A DNA stretch of 64,000 nucleotides, taken from NCBI GenBank assembly GCA_019426215.1, contig CM033394.1:13722195-13786194 (forward strand), written 5' to 3'. Numbering within the stretch: the first letter of the stretch is position 1; the number at the start of each line of letters is the position of its first letter. The DNA is from Buddleja alternifolia (Eukaryota > Streptophyta > Magnoliopsida > Lamiales > Scrophulariaceae). The notes under the pieces were generated by a model, which was given only the letters and a program-made list of their open reading frames with translations, was not told where the DNA came from and ran no database searches. The position numbers were made by a program, and so were the translations under genes. Positions 45,604-57,343 of this stretch are shown one piece after another.

Positions 45604-48539
45604 CTGTATACAACTCCATGTACAGGCCTTGTTTTTTGATTTGATCTTTTGGTTGTTTTTATTTGCTCGAAACATCAACACAGCGCTGTTAAAAACATCA
45701 AAAATCAAGGAAATATGTCAATATCAAGCAAATATATATATATGAAGTCTAGTTATAATATATATACTTTAAACTTAATATTAAATATAATATAATGGAT
45801 ACGTTTAATTGAATGATAAAACTTACTGATTGATCATATCTTTCATATCATGTCGGTTATTTGGATTACCGTGCAAAGAATCCAAATAATAAACGATCTC
45901 TTTAATTGGATCAATCACGAGCAACAACCAATGGCCCCTAATCAGCATATTCAAAAGAAAAATTTTAAATTAGTTATGCCTACGTAACAAATTTTACAAA
46001 ATAACAATGTGTCTTTAGTAGCTCACCCGGAGTTGTAAGGTGCAAGAAACAACTTCCCCTCCAGTGCACTAGCTATCATAGTATTTGCTATATATTGCGA
46101 TTTGTCAACACGCTGCGTGGGAGTAATTCCTGCTCCCGCAGATATAGATTGTGGGCTAAGGAACCCGAATTTATATTGTTTTTGTTCGGGGACCACGTGA
46201 TTAACCCACAAACACCTACAATTGAGCATAAAATAAATTTGAGTAACAAAAATAAACACAGTTCAAATTAATGCAGTAAAATAATTTAATTAAAAGCTTA
46301 CTTTTTATTAATTAATATTTAAAAACTTACTTGATGTAAGCAGTAATGATAGAGGCTCCTATCTGTTCTTTATGCACAAAGTCACCGATCTCCTCCCGCC
46401 CAATATATTCTGGAAAGGGGATATTGAAGATTTCCTCGGGTATGTCTATCCGGATAGTGTTATCAGCAGCCATCATCCCAAAGAACCTTTCAAGAATTGC
46501 AAGTGAATTAGGGCGTGGAGCAGGAGGGTTGGCCACTAGAGAAGGAGGGTTGGCCACTAGAGGTGTATTTTTGACATGTGAGTGCTTCGTCATCTCTGAT
46601 TTGCTTTTTCCGAGTGATGATTTGGATTTTCCGAGAGACTATAAGAAAAAGAAAACAAAACGTGGGCGTTATCAATGAAAGTATATTTATTAACATTAAA
46701 CAATTGTTATAATTTAATAATGATTAGCTATTAATAATTACGTACCGATGCATCACCGACAATCACAAGACTCTTAGGCCAAGCAACCATGTATCCCACA
46801 GCCTCAGATACTGTGAACACTCCTTCATCATCGAGAGGGACTGGTAAGGGTGCAATATCTTCAATTGCAATGTCAATCGACACTTTCACGAGGTGGGAGG
46901 CTAATGGACATGTATGCAATGTTCTATCCTTTGGTTGATTGTACATTGTTCCTCTTGCCACCAAACGATAACACGGTGTAGAAAGTGCTAATTGACACTG
47001 CACCACATCCTACATATATATATATATATATATACCATTATATTAGAAAATGTTGTATATCATACAGAAATATAGGATTGTAAGTTACATTATCACTAAA
47101 CAATATGCTTTTCATTAATTACCTGAGGAAGGTCTTTCACTTCTGGGCAGCTATCTTTCAAAGAAACCGCCTCTTCTGTATGTGGCTGCTGCGACCCAGA
47201 CGCCCTATGCTGCTCAAACTCGCGTCGCAATTCGAATAGTGATTGAGTGAGCATTTGAACCGTGTCTTGCAAGCTATCAATCACCGTATTTTTTGAAGGC
47301 TTTGAATCCGAAAAGTAATCTTTTTGGGATACCCCAAAGCCTACACCCCTAACTCGACCCGGATGCTCCTTCTTTTTAAGAACTATAGCCAGTATATCAT
47401 TCCGGGTCTTCTCGGGTCCACTGTGGCTACCCTCCTGTGATAAGCTTTCCTGTAATAATACATTTAAAAAATACAAAAATTTGTTATTTTAAAATTATTT
47501 TTAAAAAAACATACAACACACTATATAACTAAAATTGCAAATAACTCACCATTGATTCCACTACTCTTTTAACATTGACATTATCAATCTTGTTCTGGCT
47601 GTCAGAATGTGCAACCCTCCACACTAGTGCTCGTGTCACCTCTGTGACATCTGACCCAGCATCCTTTCTTTTATGCTTCTATATAAGAAAATTTGTAAGG
47701 AAATAAATTTGATTAGAAAATTTGTAATTAAGGAAATTTGATTAGAAAATTTGTAAGGAAATTTGATTAGAATTACAACTTGTAACGAACTACGTACCTC
47801 AATATACTCCACTTGAGCATATCCAAGACGTGATGCCCTGTAAGGATATTCAGGTTCCTTTGCTCTTTCCCGATTTTCCTTACGTAGTTGCTGTTCATTA
47901 TATAATCAAGGCATTAGTCAATGTATATAGTTTCAAATAAATTAAAATGAAACCATAAATTAAAATAATTACCTGAAAAGCTTCACTTTGGCGTATTTCT
48001 ACAAATTTTGTCCAATCTTCTTGAGATATACGATATTTTTCGGGTGGGCTTGAATTAATGTTCCCATCATCATCCTCTACCCAGATTCTGGTCAAGTAGC
48101 TCCTGTAGTTTCGAGCTAGCTTCCCAGCCTCGGCTAAGACGAACTTCTGTCTACTTTCGTCAATATCAAAGGCCAACTATAAAAAACAAAGAACAAAGTA
48201 TATAAAAAATGTTAATTTAGAGAAAAAAAAACTACATTTACCAATTAAAAACATAATATATAATAACTAACTTACAGCTATTTCATTCCAAATGGCATAT
48301 TTTATTGCTGCAGGGACGCTGCGCCAATCACTGATAGTAATAGGGACCCTGTCACGAGCTATCACGCCAATGTAACCAACAAAAGTTGATTTATTTGGGT
48401 CAACTGGTTGACCATACTCGTTCCAACCAACTTGTAGCTTTATGCCTTTACTTTTGACCTTTATTACTTTCTTCATTGCTGTAATACCTCTACGTATCTC
48501 ACTTTCAACACTTGGGTTTGCAGCACCTCCAGAATCCAT
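45604..48539 (-). pseudogene. CACTA second gene: Transposase_24, DUF8039, Ulp1-like peptidase
   Basis: Ten exons with GT..AG borders and consistent phase: 48276-48539, 47973-48176, 47798-47890, 47550-47678, 47123-47449, 46746-47009, 46331-46638, 46027-46215, 45827-45937, 45604-45685, about 657 codons without a stop. Start MDSGGAANPS. Exons 1-2 give a plant Ptta/En/Spm transposase domain (QPVDPNKSTFVGYIGVIARD, PPEKYRISQEDWTKFVEIRQ). Exon 5 ends in a coiled-coil stretch (VQMLTQSLFELRREFEQH). Exon 6 resembles DUF8039 (YRLVARGTMYN, EAVGYMVAWPKSLVIV). Exons 9-10 are Ulp1/C48-like: GHWLLLVIDPIKEIVYYLDS with the His-Asp pair. The exon with the catalytic Cys should follow exon 10 but is missing before the left TIR. 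It is intact otherwise. Confidence 0.85.
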
Positions 48540-48896
48540 CTACAAGATTTCATAAGTGAAAATTCAAATATTTCAACAACAACAAACGAAAATAAATATA
48601 TATGCATTAATCACATCATTAATCAGTTGGATCATATAAATCACATCAAAAAGTACAAAACCAAATATTGATAAGCTTACATTGGTAGTGGTCGTCGTGG
48701 TAGTGGCGGAGGAGAGGGTGACTGTGGTGGTATACGGTATCGACCTACAAAAGCAAAAAAATACAGAAGTTAGTGTAACTCATTCACTAATATAATATTA
48801 CAAGCTGGTTCAATATAATTTACACTTTAACTGCATACTTAACAAAAGAGTTCAAATAAGTTACTCATATAATTATCAAATAAGTTCAAATACCTT

Positions 48897-51800
48897 TCAT
48901 CGTTTTCTTTTTGTCGCTGGTTTACTAATCTTTTGTGATCCCTCAGTACGACCATTTTGTTTAGTACGCCGACGAACAGAAGGATTAATCCATATCCCTT
49001 CTTGGTGATCTTCTCGCATATACAATTCATCATCACTGATATCCAAGTCACCGTCACTATTTGTGGATTGTGAACCACCTAAGATAGGATTTCCTCCATC
49101 ATCTTCATTATATAGGCCATCATCCTCAATACAAGTATTTTTGTTTGCCGATAAAACAATGGACCACCTCTTATCGACAGGATCGGTGACAAAAAACACT
49201 TGTTTAGCTTGAGATGCCAAAATGAAAGGTTCATCTTTGTATCCCACCTTTTCAAGGTCTACTCGAGTAAAACCTATTTCACTATCATCGACACCATTTT
49301 TATGGTCAACCCACCTACACCCAAATACAGGCACCCGAAACCAACTGTAATCCAGCTCCCATATACGTTCAATCACCCCATATTATGGTAAAGTGGCATA
49401 GATAGGGCTATTATCTTTCGCACTTGAGATATGCATTGCTTCAGCTACAAGACTCACCCCACTATTCTGCATTGTACTCCGTTCATCTTGGTCTTTTGTA
49501 TAAAATGTGACACCATTTATACGATAACCCGAATGACAAAATACGAATCTGCCCGGGCCCACCGACAACCGTGCCAATTTATCTGAAACTGAAAGTGAAT
49601 TCTCATTTTGTTTCTCTTGAATACACTTTCGGAACCAATCGATAAAACTCTTGTTATGTTCTCTTGAAATCCAACTTTCATTTTTACTTGAATTTATTCT
49701 CCTAAGTTGGTCCTTGTGCTCTTCAACATATGGCTCAACCTCATCGGTGTTGTGGAGCACATATAGGTGTGCCTGATCCTTTTGTGTGCTAGGAACACTC
49801 ACTAATTGCTTTCCAATTACGCTTTCTCCTTCTGTTCCCCCCCCCCCCCACAACAGGAGACTTTTGAAGCTCTGCAACGTTAGAATCATTCAGATATTCT
49901 GTGCAAAATGTAATAGCTTCATCAACTATGTACCGCTCAACAATGCAACCTTTCGGCCGGCTACGATTTTTCACATAGCCTTTCAATACCTTCATATAAC
50001 GCTCAGCCGGATACATAGATCTCATAAAAGCTGGTCCACAAAGTTGTGTCTCTCTAACCAAGTGAATAGGTAGGTGAGTCATTATATCAAAAAACGCGGG
50101 TGGGAAATACATCTCAAGCTCACACAAAGTGAGGACAAGTTGTTTCTAAAGTGCAGGCAATTGTTCAGGATCAAACACCTTGCTCCACATTGCTTTGAAG
50201 AAGAAACACAATCTAGTTATCGTTTCTCTCACCTTTTTTCGCAGAATGGCCCGTAAAGCAATTGGTAGCAAATGATCCATGATTACATGACAATCATGAG
50301 TCTTCATATGCTTTAGCTTCAAGTCCTTCATTGATACAAGACTGCTAATGTTCGAAGAATACCCTTCGGGAACTTTCACTCCACAAAGAAACTCACATAA
50401 TGCAATTTTTTCTTTTCTAGATAGCGTGTGAGCTGCTGGAGGTAAATAAGTACGTTTTCCCTTCATTGTTGGTGCCAATTTACCTCTTATCTTCATTTCA
50501 ACTAAGTCCAACCTTGCCTTTACTCCATCTTTTGTCTTGCCGGGCACATTTAGAAGAGTACCAATGACACTATCAAATACATTTTTCTCAATATGCATTA
50601 TATCAAGAAAATGTCTAACATGTAAAGATTTCCAATACGGCAAATCAAAAAAAATTGACCTTTTTTTCCACCCAGTTTTTGCAAGGCCGCCTGCAAAAGT
50701 CTTTCCGAACTTGATATCCAAGTCTTTTACATTCTCAAACACCTCTTCACCGGTCAAACACTTAGGAGCTCGACATTCTTCTATGCTCCCATTGAAAGCT
50801 TTCTTCCACCGACGATATCGATGTTCTCGATTCAACCATCTTCGATGCCCTTGGAATGCATATTTCTGAGAGTGTGGGAGTCTATATTGATCTGTACTCT
50901 TGACACATATGGGGCATGCACATTGCCCATGTACACCATATCCCTCGAGATTAGCTCTTGCTGGAAAATCATTGATTGTACCAAACAACATAACTCTGAG
51001 ATTGAAGCTCTCTTTTCTAAACCCATCATACACTTTAATACCGGTCTCCCACAACTCTTTCAAATCCTCAATTAAAGGGGCCAAGTAGACATCTATATCA
51101 TTTCCAGGTTGTTTCGGCCCGGAAATTAGTATAGGCATCATAATATGCTCTCGCTTCATGCATCGCGAAGGGGGTAGGTTGTAGATCATCAAAATCACCG
51201 GCCATGTACTATGTGAGCTACTTTGCAAGCCATGTGGGTTCATTCCATCTGTAGCCAATACAAGGCGTAAATTTCTTGGTTCTTCCCTAAATTCAGGGAA
51301 ATCATTATCGATCTTTTTCCATTGAGGAGAATCTGAAGGATGTCTAATCTTGTTATCTTCAATCCCTTGTTCAAGCCTTCTATCAGCATACCATGTCAAG
51401 TCCTTGGCAAACGCTTCACTACTGTACATGCGTCTAAATCTAGGTATTATGGGCAAATACCATGCTGTTTTGACAGGAGCAGATAAATTCTTCTTGTACC
51501 GTGAGGTGCCACATTTGGGACACACCGTCAATGATGCATAGTCCTTTCTAAACAAGATGCAATCATTGAAACAAGCATGTATCCTCTCATATCCCATGCC
51601 AATTGCAGTTAACATCTTCTTAGCCTCATAAGTACGATTAGGTAACACATTATCATCGGGTAACATACTTTTTAATAGACCAAGTAAGTCTGTGAAACTC
51701 TTATCACTCCACCCATTGTTAGCTTTTAACTTGTAGAGGTTTAGGACTGCTTTTAATCTTGTGAAATTACTACCACTATATAGGGGTGTCTTTGAATCAC

Positions 51801-52146
51801 TTGTCAAATTGTCGAACATCTTGGGACAATTTCGCAAATCCTCCTCGATCACATTGGTCATCTCCTCCAAACGATCAGGCTCATAATCATCCATGTCAAA
51901 ATCTACTGATCGATATGATGTATCACCCAAATCAGCTGAGGTGGCACTGCTTTCACCGTGTCTTGTCCATCGTGTGTAGCTTTTATCAATTCCATTACAC
52001 ACCAAATGATCTTCCAAGTCACGTGGACTAATTCTCTTTCCAAAACAACAACGTAAACATGGACAACTAATCCTAGTCGGATCCGATGCATGCTCAACCG
52101 CAAAGTCGATGAATTCTTTCACCCCTTTCCCATATTGCTCCGACAT
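48897..52146 (-). pseudogene. TNP2-type CACTA transposase
   Basis: Starts at MSEQYGKGVKEF (52146). Residues ~1-70 are the transposase-associated domain with CPCLRCCFG. Residues ~230-450 are the TNP2 catalytic region (RLVLATDGMNPHG, GTINDFPARANLEGYGVHG, CACPIC), followed by a conserved helical part to 50149. The DUF4218-type segment (LEMYFPPAFFDIMTHL, CGPAFMRSMYPAERYMK) and a DUF4216-type segment (WELDYSWFRVPVFGCRWVDH) continue in the same sense. Three lesions break it: in-frame TAG at 50146 (from a Gln codon), a frameshift at the C12 run 49840-49851, and in-frame TAA at 49383. The poly-C frameshift could be an assembly error; the stops cannot be explained that way as easily. It is probably no longer autonomous. 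Confidence 0.9.
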
Positions 52147-52695
52147 ACGATCCGCTACAATCTAACTTCGATCCATCTAAATTCTCAATTAATTAAATTA
52201 AATAATTTTAACATCAGTTGATAGTTAAATTAATTAAATAAATTTATTTTTAATTTATTTCGCATTATTCTATAAAAAATTCGGCAGAGTAACGACGCAA
52301 ATATTTCTACCAAGTTCTCGACTTAATCTTCTCAGTGGGTTGTAACCAACAGAAGTCCAATCTTACGATCCGCTAAAATCTCAACAGGGAAACGACGCAA
52401 AAAATACTACCAATTTCAACCACAACAAACCCAACACTCTAATCTTTCACCCACAACGAACACAAAACGATACAAAAATATTGATCACCAGTTGGATCAC
52501 ATAAAACATCATATTTCTAGGGGAACAACTACAAATATTGATCACTAGTTGGATCACATAGATCACATAAAAAACTACAAATAAAGCATCATATTATAAA
52601 TATTGATCACCAATTGGATCCAAAAGCACATAAAACTACAAATAAATTAAAGCATCACGATATAAAGTTTTTGGAGCTTCTCGGTTGTGCAGAAA

Positions 52696-53053
52696 GCTGT
52701 GCGCGTCTTCACGAGAAAATTCATAAATAATTGTAGAAAGCTCGGATTCATGAACCGTTTTCTTCCTATGAAACTAGACACATAGGGCTATCCACACATA
52801 TATCTCACATACTCAGTAGATGTCTAGAAAAAAGCAGATTTGTATTCAAAGTTAGAGAAAAATCTGTCAATTTTCAAAACAGCTGTGCGCGTCTTCACGA
52901 GAAAATTCATAACTCATTGTGGAAAGCTCCGATTCATGAACCGTTTTATTCATATGAAACTAGACACATAGGGATATACATACATATATCGAACATACTC
53001 ATGAGATGCCTAGAACAAATCAGATTTGCATTCAAAGTTAGTAAAAAATCAAC
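52696..53053. repeat. 186-bp tandem duplication in CACTA
   Basis: Copy 1 starts at 52696 and copy 2 at 52882, both with GCTGTGCGCGTCTTCACGAG and then ATTCATGAACCGTTTT, GAAACTAGACACATAGGG and CAGATTTG.ATTCAAAGTTAG. Divergence is about 10 % by eye. Confidence 0.9.
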
Positions 53054-53315
53054 TACAACATAATAACAAAAATCCACTATATAATTTATAAAACCCCAAT
53101 TAACATAACATGATATATATAACAATAATTAACAAATTAACATATAACCTACATTATATACATCACAAAATCCGAATTAACATAACATTAATATATAACA
53201 AACAAGAAATTAACACATAACCTAAATTTAATATATACATAATATATATATATAACATAACATATATAAACATATATATACCTATAAAGAGAGAGAGGAG
53301 GAGAGTGGTGGGTCA

Positions 53316-53600
53316 CGGCGGCGGCGGCGGCGGCGGCGGTTTGGGGTGGTGGTGGAGGTGGTGGCGACGGGACGGGGGCGGTTTAGGTTAGCTTGAGAGT
53401 GAGAGAGAGAGTATAGAGAGAGAGAGTAGAGTATAGGGAGAGAGATCGAGTAGAGAGATAGAGAAAAATCAAATGGGGCGGCGGCGGCGGCGGATTGTGG
53501 TGGTGGTGGAGACGATGGCGGGGGCGGTGGTGGAGAGTGACAGAGATAGTAGAGTAGAGAGAGAGAGTAGAGTAGAGAGTGAGAGATAGTAGAGAGAAAT
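53316..53600. repeat. GGC and GA microsatellites
   Basis: (GGC)8 at about 53316-53339 and (GGC)5-6 at 53475-53493, each followed by GGTGGTGG-rich sequence and AGAGAGAG tracts. The arrangement GGC, GGT, GA occurs twice, so the block looks duplicated. Confidence 0.85.
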
Positions 53601-53665
53601 GAGGGGGAGAGCTCGGTTTTTGGGGGGAAAAAAGGGAGGGAATTTTTTTTTTTTTTAATTACGTT

Positions 53666-54022
53666 TTATAGCGGTTCGGGAACGAACCGCTATAACCGGT
53701 TTACCAGTTATAGCGGTTCAGTACCGAACCGCTATAACTGGGAATCAGTTATAGCGGTTCGGTACTGAACCGCTATAATTGGCATAAACCGGTTATAGCG
53801 GTTCATTCCCGAACCGCTACAAATTTTTTTTTTTTTTTTCTGTTCGCGCTATAATAGCGGTTTTTTATCGAACCGCTATAATAGGTTCGAACTATTACAG
53901 CGGTTCGATAAAAAACCGCTGTAATAGGTACCCGGTTAATATCCATTATAACGGTTCACTTATAAACCGCTGTAATAAGTCTCTCCGTTCAGCGGTTTTC
54001 CAAAAACCGCTGTAAAATGTGC
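53666..54022. repeat. Eight sub-terminal inverted-repeat units of CACTA
   Basis: Eight consecutive palindromic units, each with arms of the type ATAGCGGTTC and GAACCGCTAT around a 3-8 base centre. The first four use TATAGCGGTTC arms, the later ones ACAGCGGTTT-like arms. Such repeats are binding sites for the element's own DNA-binding protein in En/Spm. A T-rich spacer splits the array near 53825-53840. Confidence 0.93.
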
Positions 54023-54050
54023 GCTGTAACAGGTCTTTTCTGTACTAGTG
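54023..54050. repeat. Right TIR of the CACTA element
   Basis: GCTGTAACAGGTCTTTTCTG followed by TACTAGTG, inverted relative to the left end, then TSD ATC. Confidence 0.95.
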
Positions 54051-54053
54051 ATC

Positions 54054-54267
54054 CTAGCCATGACTCAAAACCTTGTTCTTCATTCCAGAACCAAACATAT
54101 TGTTATTAGATACCATTTTTCTTTGTGACCATGTTCAAAAGAAAGATATCTCCATGCACTTTATTGGAACTGACAAATAATTGGCAGATATCTTCACCAA
54201 AGCGCTTAACGAAAAACGTTTTCTCACTTTAAGAAATGAACTAGGTATGATTGATTTAAACGCTTAA
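54054..54267 (+). pseudogene. Sirevirus-like RNase H, end
   Basis: Continues directly after the CACTA TSD: LTQNLVLHSRTKHIVIRYHF, then DHVQKKDISMHFIGT and ADIFTKALNEKRFLTLRNEL, stop after MIDLNA. A TAA interrupts at GTDK*LADIF (family Gln). Position and sequence leave no doubt that it is the missing end of the RNase H at 45491. Confidence 0.92.
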
Positions 54268-55112
54268 TCATTATACATCATACTTTCATTAGACATATAA
54301 TTTAGGGGGAATCCACTTTATTTTTGTCTAAAAGAGTTTTTGAAATAGTGTTACAAGTCATCTAATTTAGGGGGAACCTTAAAATTGTACTTGTACACAT
54401 TTGTAAGCGTCAATGATCAAAAACTATTTTCATATGCGTAGATCATCAACACTTATCGTTATTTGTGCATGATATGTTGGACACTCAAATATAAAATGAA
54501 TTTAATTTCAAGCGTCAACATAAATCTTACAACAGATATAACAAGTGGTATATGCTAAGCGTTGAACATATTCCTTTCAACACTTAACATAAACTTTTTA
54601 TAAAATTCATGCATAACTTTTTAATGACTAGTGACGTGATGGGTAGACTCAAAGATTAATTTTGACCTTTATCCACACGCTCCTATCACATCAAACTAGC
54701 GGCTAAATTAAAAACTTTTCAAAATGACGGTTCAGAATTAATACGCGTTTGTATACATGTCAGAGTATCATAAGCCCGTGCATTACACTCTGAAAATGCC
54801 AAACGTTTTAAAATTCTTACTAGGACATCAAAGCTTTATATATGGGAGTTACCAAATGTAACTTCCCTCTCTTGCCAAAAACTCGCATCCGCAGTTAAAA
54901 CTAATAAAGTTTGAGATTCAATAACTTTACACGTGGAAAAAAATCCTAATGAGACGAGAAGACACAATTTTCAAAAATTTTGAATTGTGTCATTTAAAAC
55001 AAAATATTTGCAGAAAAATTACCCACTTCTCACGAAAACTCTCTGCAAAATTACTCTCTCTCTCTCTCTCAAAAAGAATCTATGCGTTCTATTCACTTTC
55101 AAAGAAATTTCA
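54268..55112 (+). other. Sirevirus post-pol spacer with two purine tracts
   Basis: TAATTTAGGGGGAA occurs at about 54298-54311 and again at 54364-54377. Repeated PPT-like tracts after pol are known from Sireviruses. No other feature is visible up to the next ORF. A CT repeat lies at 55052-55070. Confidence 0.7.
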
Positions 55113-57274
55113 ATGGCACCCAAGAAATTTATAAGTACTGTTGAGGACACCATCAAGGTTACTGAAGGCCTTGTGGTTGACTGGAAGTATCTGTATGAGC
55201 AGACTGATATCAACATGACTGATATGCTAGACTCTGTTGCCAAGGGTGGGCTTCATACGTTCTTGACCAAGTACTCATTTTTTTGTTTCTGAAGTGGATA
55301 CCTTCTGGAGATATACTAAACTCTCAGATGACAAGACCTCAATTTCTTGCCTGTTTTCCTTCTCTAAGAAAGACCCTCCAAAAGAATTCATTCTTACTGC
55401 TGACTCCATTGCCAAGAGCTTCAACTTGCCAAATCAGGGTGAGGCATTGGAATATGTTACTGCAGAACAAATTGTAAAAGTGTGGTCAAAGATGCGTGAG
55501 GATGATGATGCGCATACAAACCCCATTTCGAGAAGAAAGACATAGTGTTAAAGTACAGACTTCTTGCTGATTTCTGCAAGATTATAGAGTGCAGGGTGGG
55601 AACTTTTAACAAAGTCAACCCACTTTAATTCCAGATGATGACGGCCATATTCCTAGGTATCAAGATTAATTGGAGCGAGTATGTGTTCGGTAGATTTAGG
55701 AACTGTCTAACCACAATGAACAAACCCTATGGAGTCATTTTGAATGATCTGCTGTTTAGAGCAGAGTGTGTTCATTCGTCGGGACTTCCATTGGCAAAAG
55801 CCAATCTGCTAGGGAAGAGGATTGGGAAAAATCTCCTCAACCCTCTCAGAGTTGGTGGTGCTGCGAGACCCTTATCTGAGCGGCAGGTTGTGCGCAAAGG
55901 GTCTGATGAGGAAGCGAAGCGTCCGACTCCTGAAGAAGCTGTGAAGTGTCTAGCTGATAAAAAGAAGAGGGCTCCTAGAAAGCCCAAAGTTACAATCGCT
56001 CCATCTCCTCCTGTTGCTAAAGAGGAAAAAACCGATGAGGATAAGGAGGACAAGATTCCGTTGATTAAGAGACGGAAGTTAGCAGTACTCATAAAGAAAA
56101 TAAATTTTGAAGAATAGCCAATTGTCGTTCCAGTCCAAACTCTTAAGCCGATAGACGGGGTGAACACAAAGAAGATCTTCAAGCGACCCAGGTCAGGCAA
56201 GCGTCAACCTCCTCAAGAACCTGAGATTGTTGAGGCAAGCGCTCAAGAAACTACTGCTATTGAGACAAGCTCTCGGGGTAAGTTTATTTCTTCCCACAAC
56301 GTTTTTATGCCTACATCTGTAGAAGATCCTGCTCTTATAGAGGATAGTTCTTGTGCTACAACTCTTTCTGGAGCTGCTGTTGAAGCACCAGTTGACGTCC
56401 ATCTGGATGTGGACTTGGAAAAAGTGGTGGCTATTGCCAAAGACATTGCAACAAGCGTTGCAGTGGACGCTGAGGAACCTATAACAAGAAGGGTCCAACC
56501 ATCACTTACTTCAGCGTTTATGATAGAGGCACACTCAGAAGGTCAGCGCGTTATTGAGGACGTTACAAAATCGAGGCACTTCTTCAAGCTGGATCCACTC
56601 AAATCTATTGATCATTCGATCAATTATATTCCACCAGCTTGTGAAGAAGACATCATTCTCGTCGGATACAATGAAGAAAGATACATTATTGCAAAGAACG
56701 AAGTGGCCAGGCGAGAACTCCAAGAGCTGATGTGGACCAAACCTACTTTTTGGATACGGGGCATAGAAAACCATCAGGCTTTACTCCTAGAAATTTCAAG
56801 ATTCGTGTCTACGAGCGTCTACCAGTGGAGTTTCTCAATCCTTCCGAAGAATTATTGAATAGGTAAGGATACTCTCATTTCCTTAAAGTGGTGCACAATG
56901 TGGAGAATCTAAGTGCAGCCAACGCACTTCAATTATGGAAAAATAGAAGTCCTTACGTTGGTGATCGTCCATCGTCTCCGACTGATCTAATTCAAGAAGA
57001 AGCTGATGAATACTTCAAGAGTGTATGGAATGCCAACTATCAAATAGACAGATACCACTTTGAATCAATCAGAGACATTCACCATGAAGGCATCCGGGCT
57101 ATAGTTAATGCAGGAACAAATTACTGCATGAACGAAGTAAACTGGTGTGAAGCGTACATGGGTAATCGGTGTACTTTTCAAGAGTTGGTCAACGCTCCAC
57201 ATTTATTCGGCATGGGCATGCATGACAAAAAGCATCAATTTTCCAAGTACTGCTTGGAGAAGCGTCAACAGTGA
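55113..57274 (+). pseudogene. Sirevirus env-position ORF, broken
   Basis: Begins MAPKKFISTVEDTIKVTEGL (55113). A frameshift at a T run near 55277-55283, a break near 55545, TAG at 56115 and another frame change near 56858-56888 divide it. Collinear pieces run to MHDKKHQFSKYCLEKRQQ (57274). The middle is Lys/Pro-rich (KKKRAPRKPKV), followed by an acidic, low-complexity stretch. No signal peptide or membrane helix is evident, so an envelope function is not supported by sequence. The assignment rests on its position after pol. Confidence 0.7.
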
Positions 57275-57343
57275 GTAGGGCCACTTGATTAATTACAGAG
57301 CGTCAGACAACCAGTAGAGAGTTTTACTCAAAGGACTTTCTTA

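Larger units (their letters stand above)
52147..53660 (-). other. CACTA upstream region of the transposase
   Basis: Non-coding 5' region between the transposase start and the right sub-terminal repeats. It holds TATTGATCACCAGTTGGATC-type repeats (52479, 52537, 52596), a 186-bp duplication, GGC runs and GA-rich microsatellites. Confidence 0.75.
45492..54050 (-). mobile_element. CACTA (En/Spm) DNA transposon
   Basis: 8.56 kb with termini CACTAGTACAGAA at the left and TTCTGTACTAGTG at the right, TIR about 28 bp (45492-45519 and 54023-54050). It is flanked by the 3-bp target duplication ATC (45489-45491 and 54051-54053). Both genes are on the minus strand, reading from the right end: a TNP2-type transposase and a spliced second gene. 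The right end carries eight sub-terminal inverted-repeat units. The left end has none, which suggests a deletion. It interrupts the Sirevirus RNase H. Confidence 0.97.
38656..57343 (+). mobile_element. Sirevirus-like Ty1-copia element
   Basis: The LTR starts TGTTAGAGTTTTGATGATGA and is followed by a tRNA-iMet type PBS, gag, pol in copia order (protease, integrase, RT, RNase H) and a further ORF region after pol. The C-run plus TCTAGACCC block before the LTR end, two downstream purine tracts and the env-position ORF fit Sirevirus (SIRE/Maximus). It is split by the CACTA element (45492-54050) and probably by copia element C from 57344. No 3' LTR is seen, so it may lie beyond the window. The pol is heavily mutated. 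Confidence 0.85.

Noticed and set aside
45840..46215. Ulp1-like segment as a host SUMO protease
   Set aside because: It splices in frame with the Transposase_24 exons within the CACTA borders, a known arrangement in plant DNA transposons.
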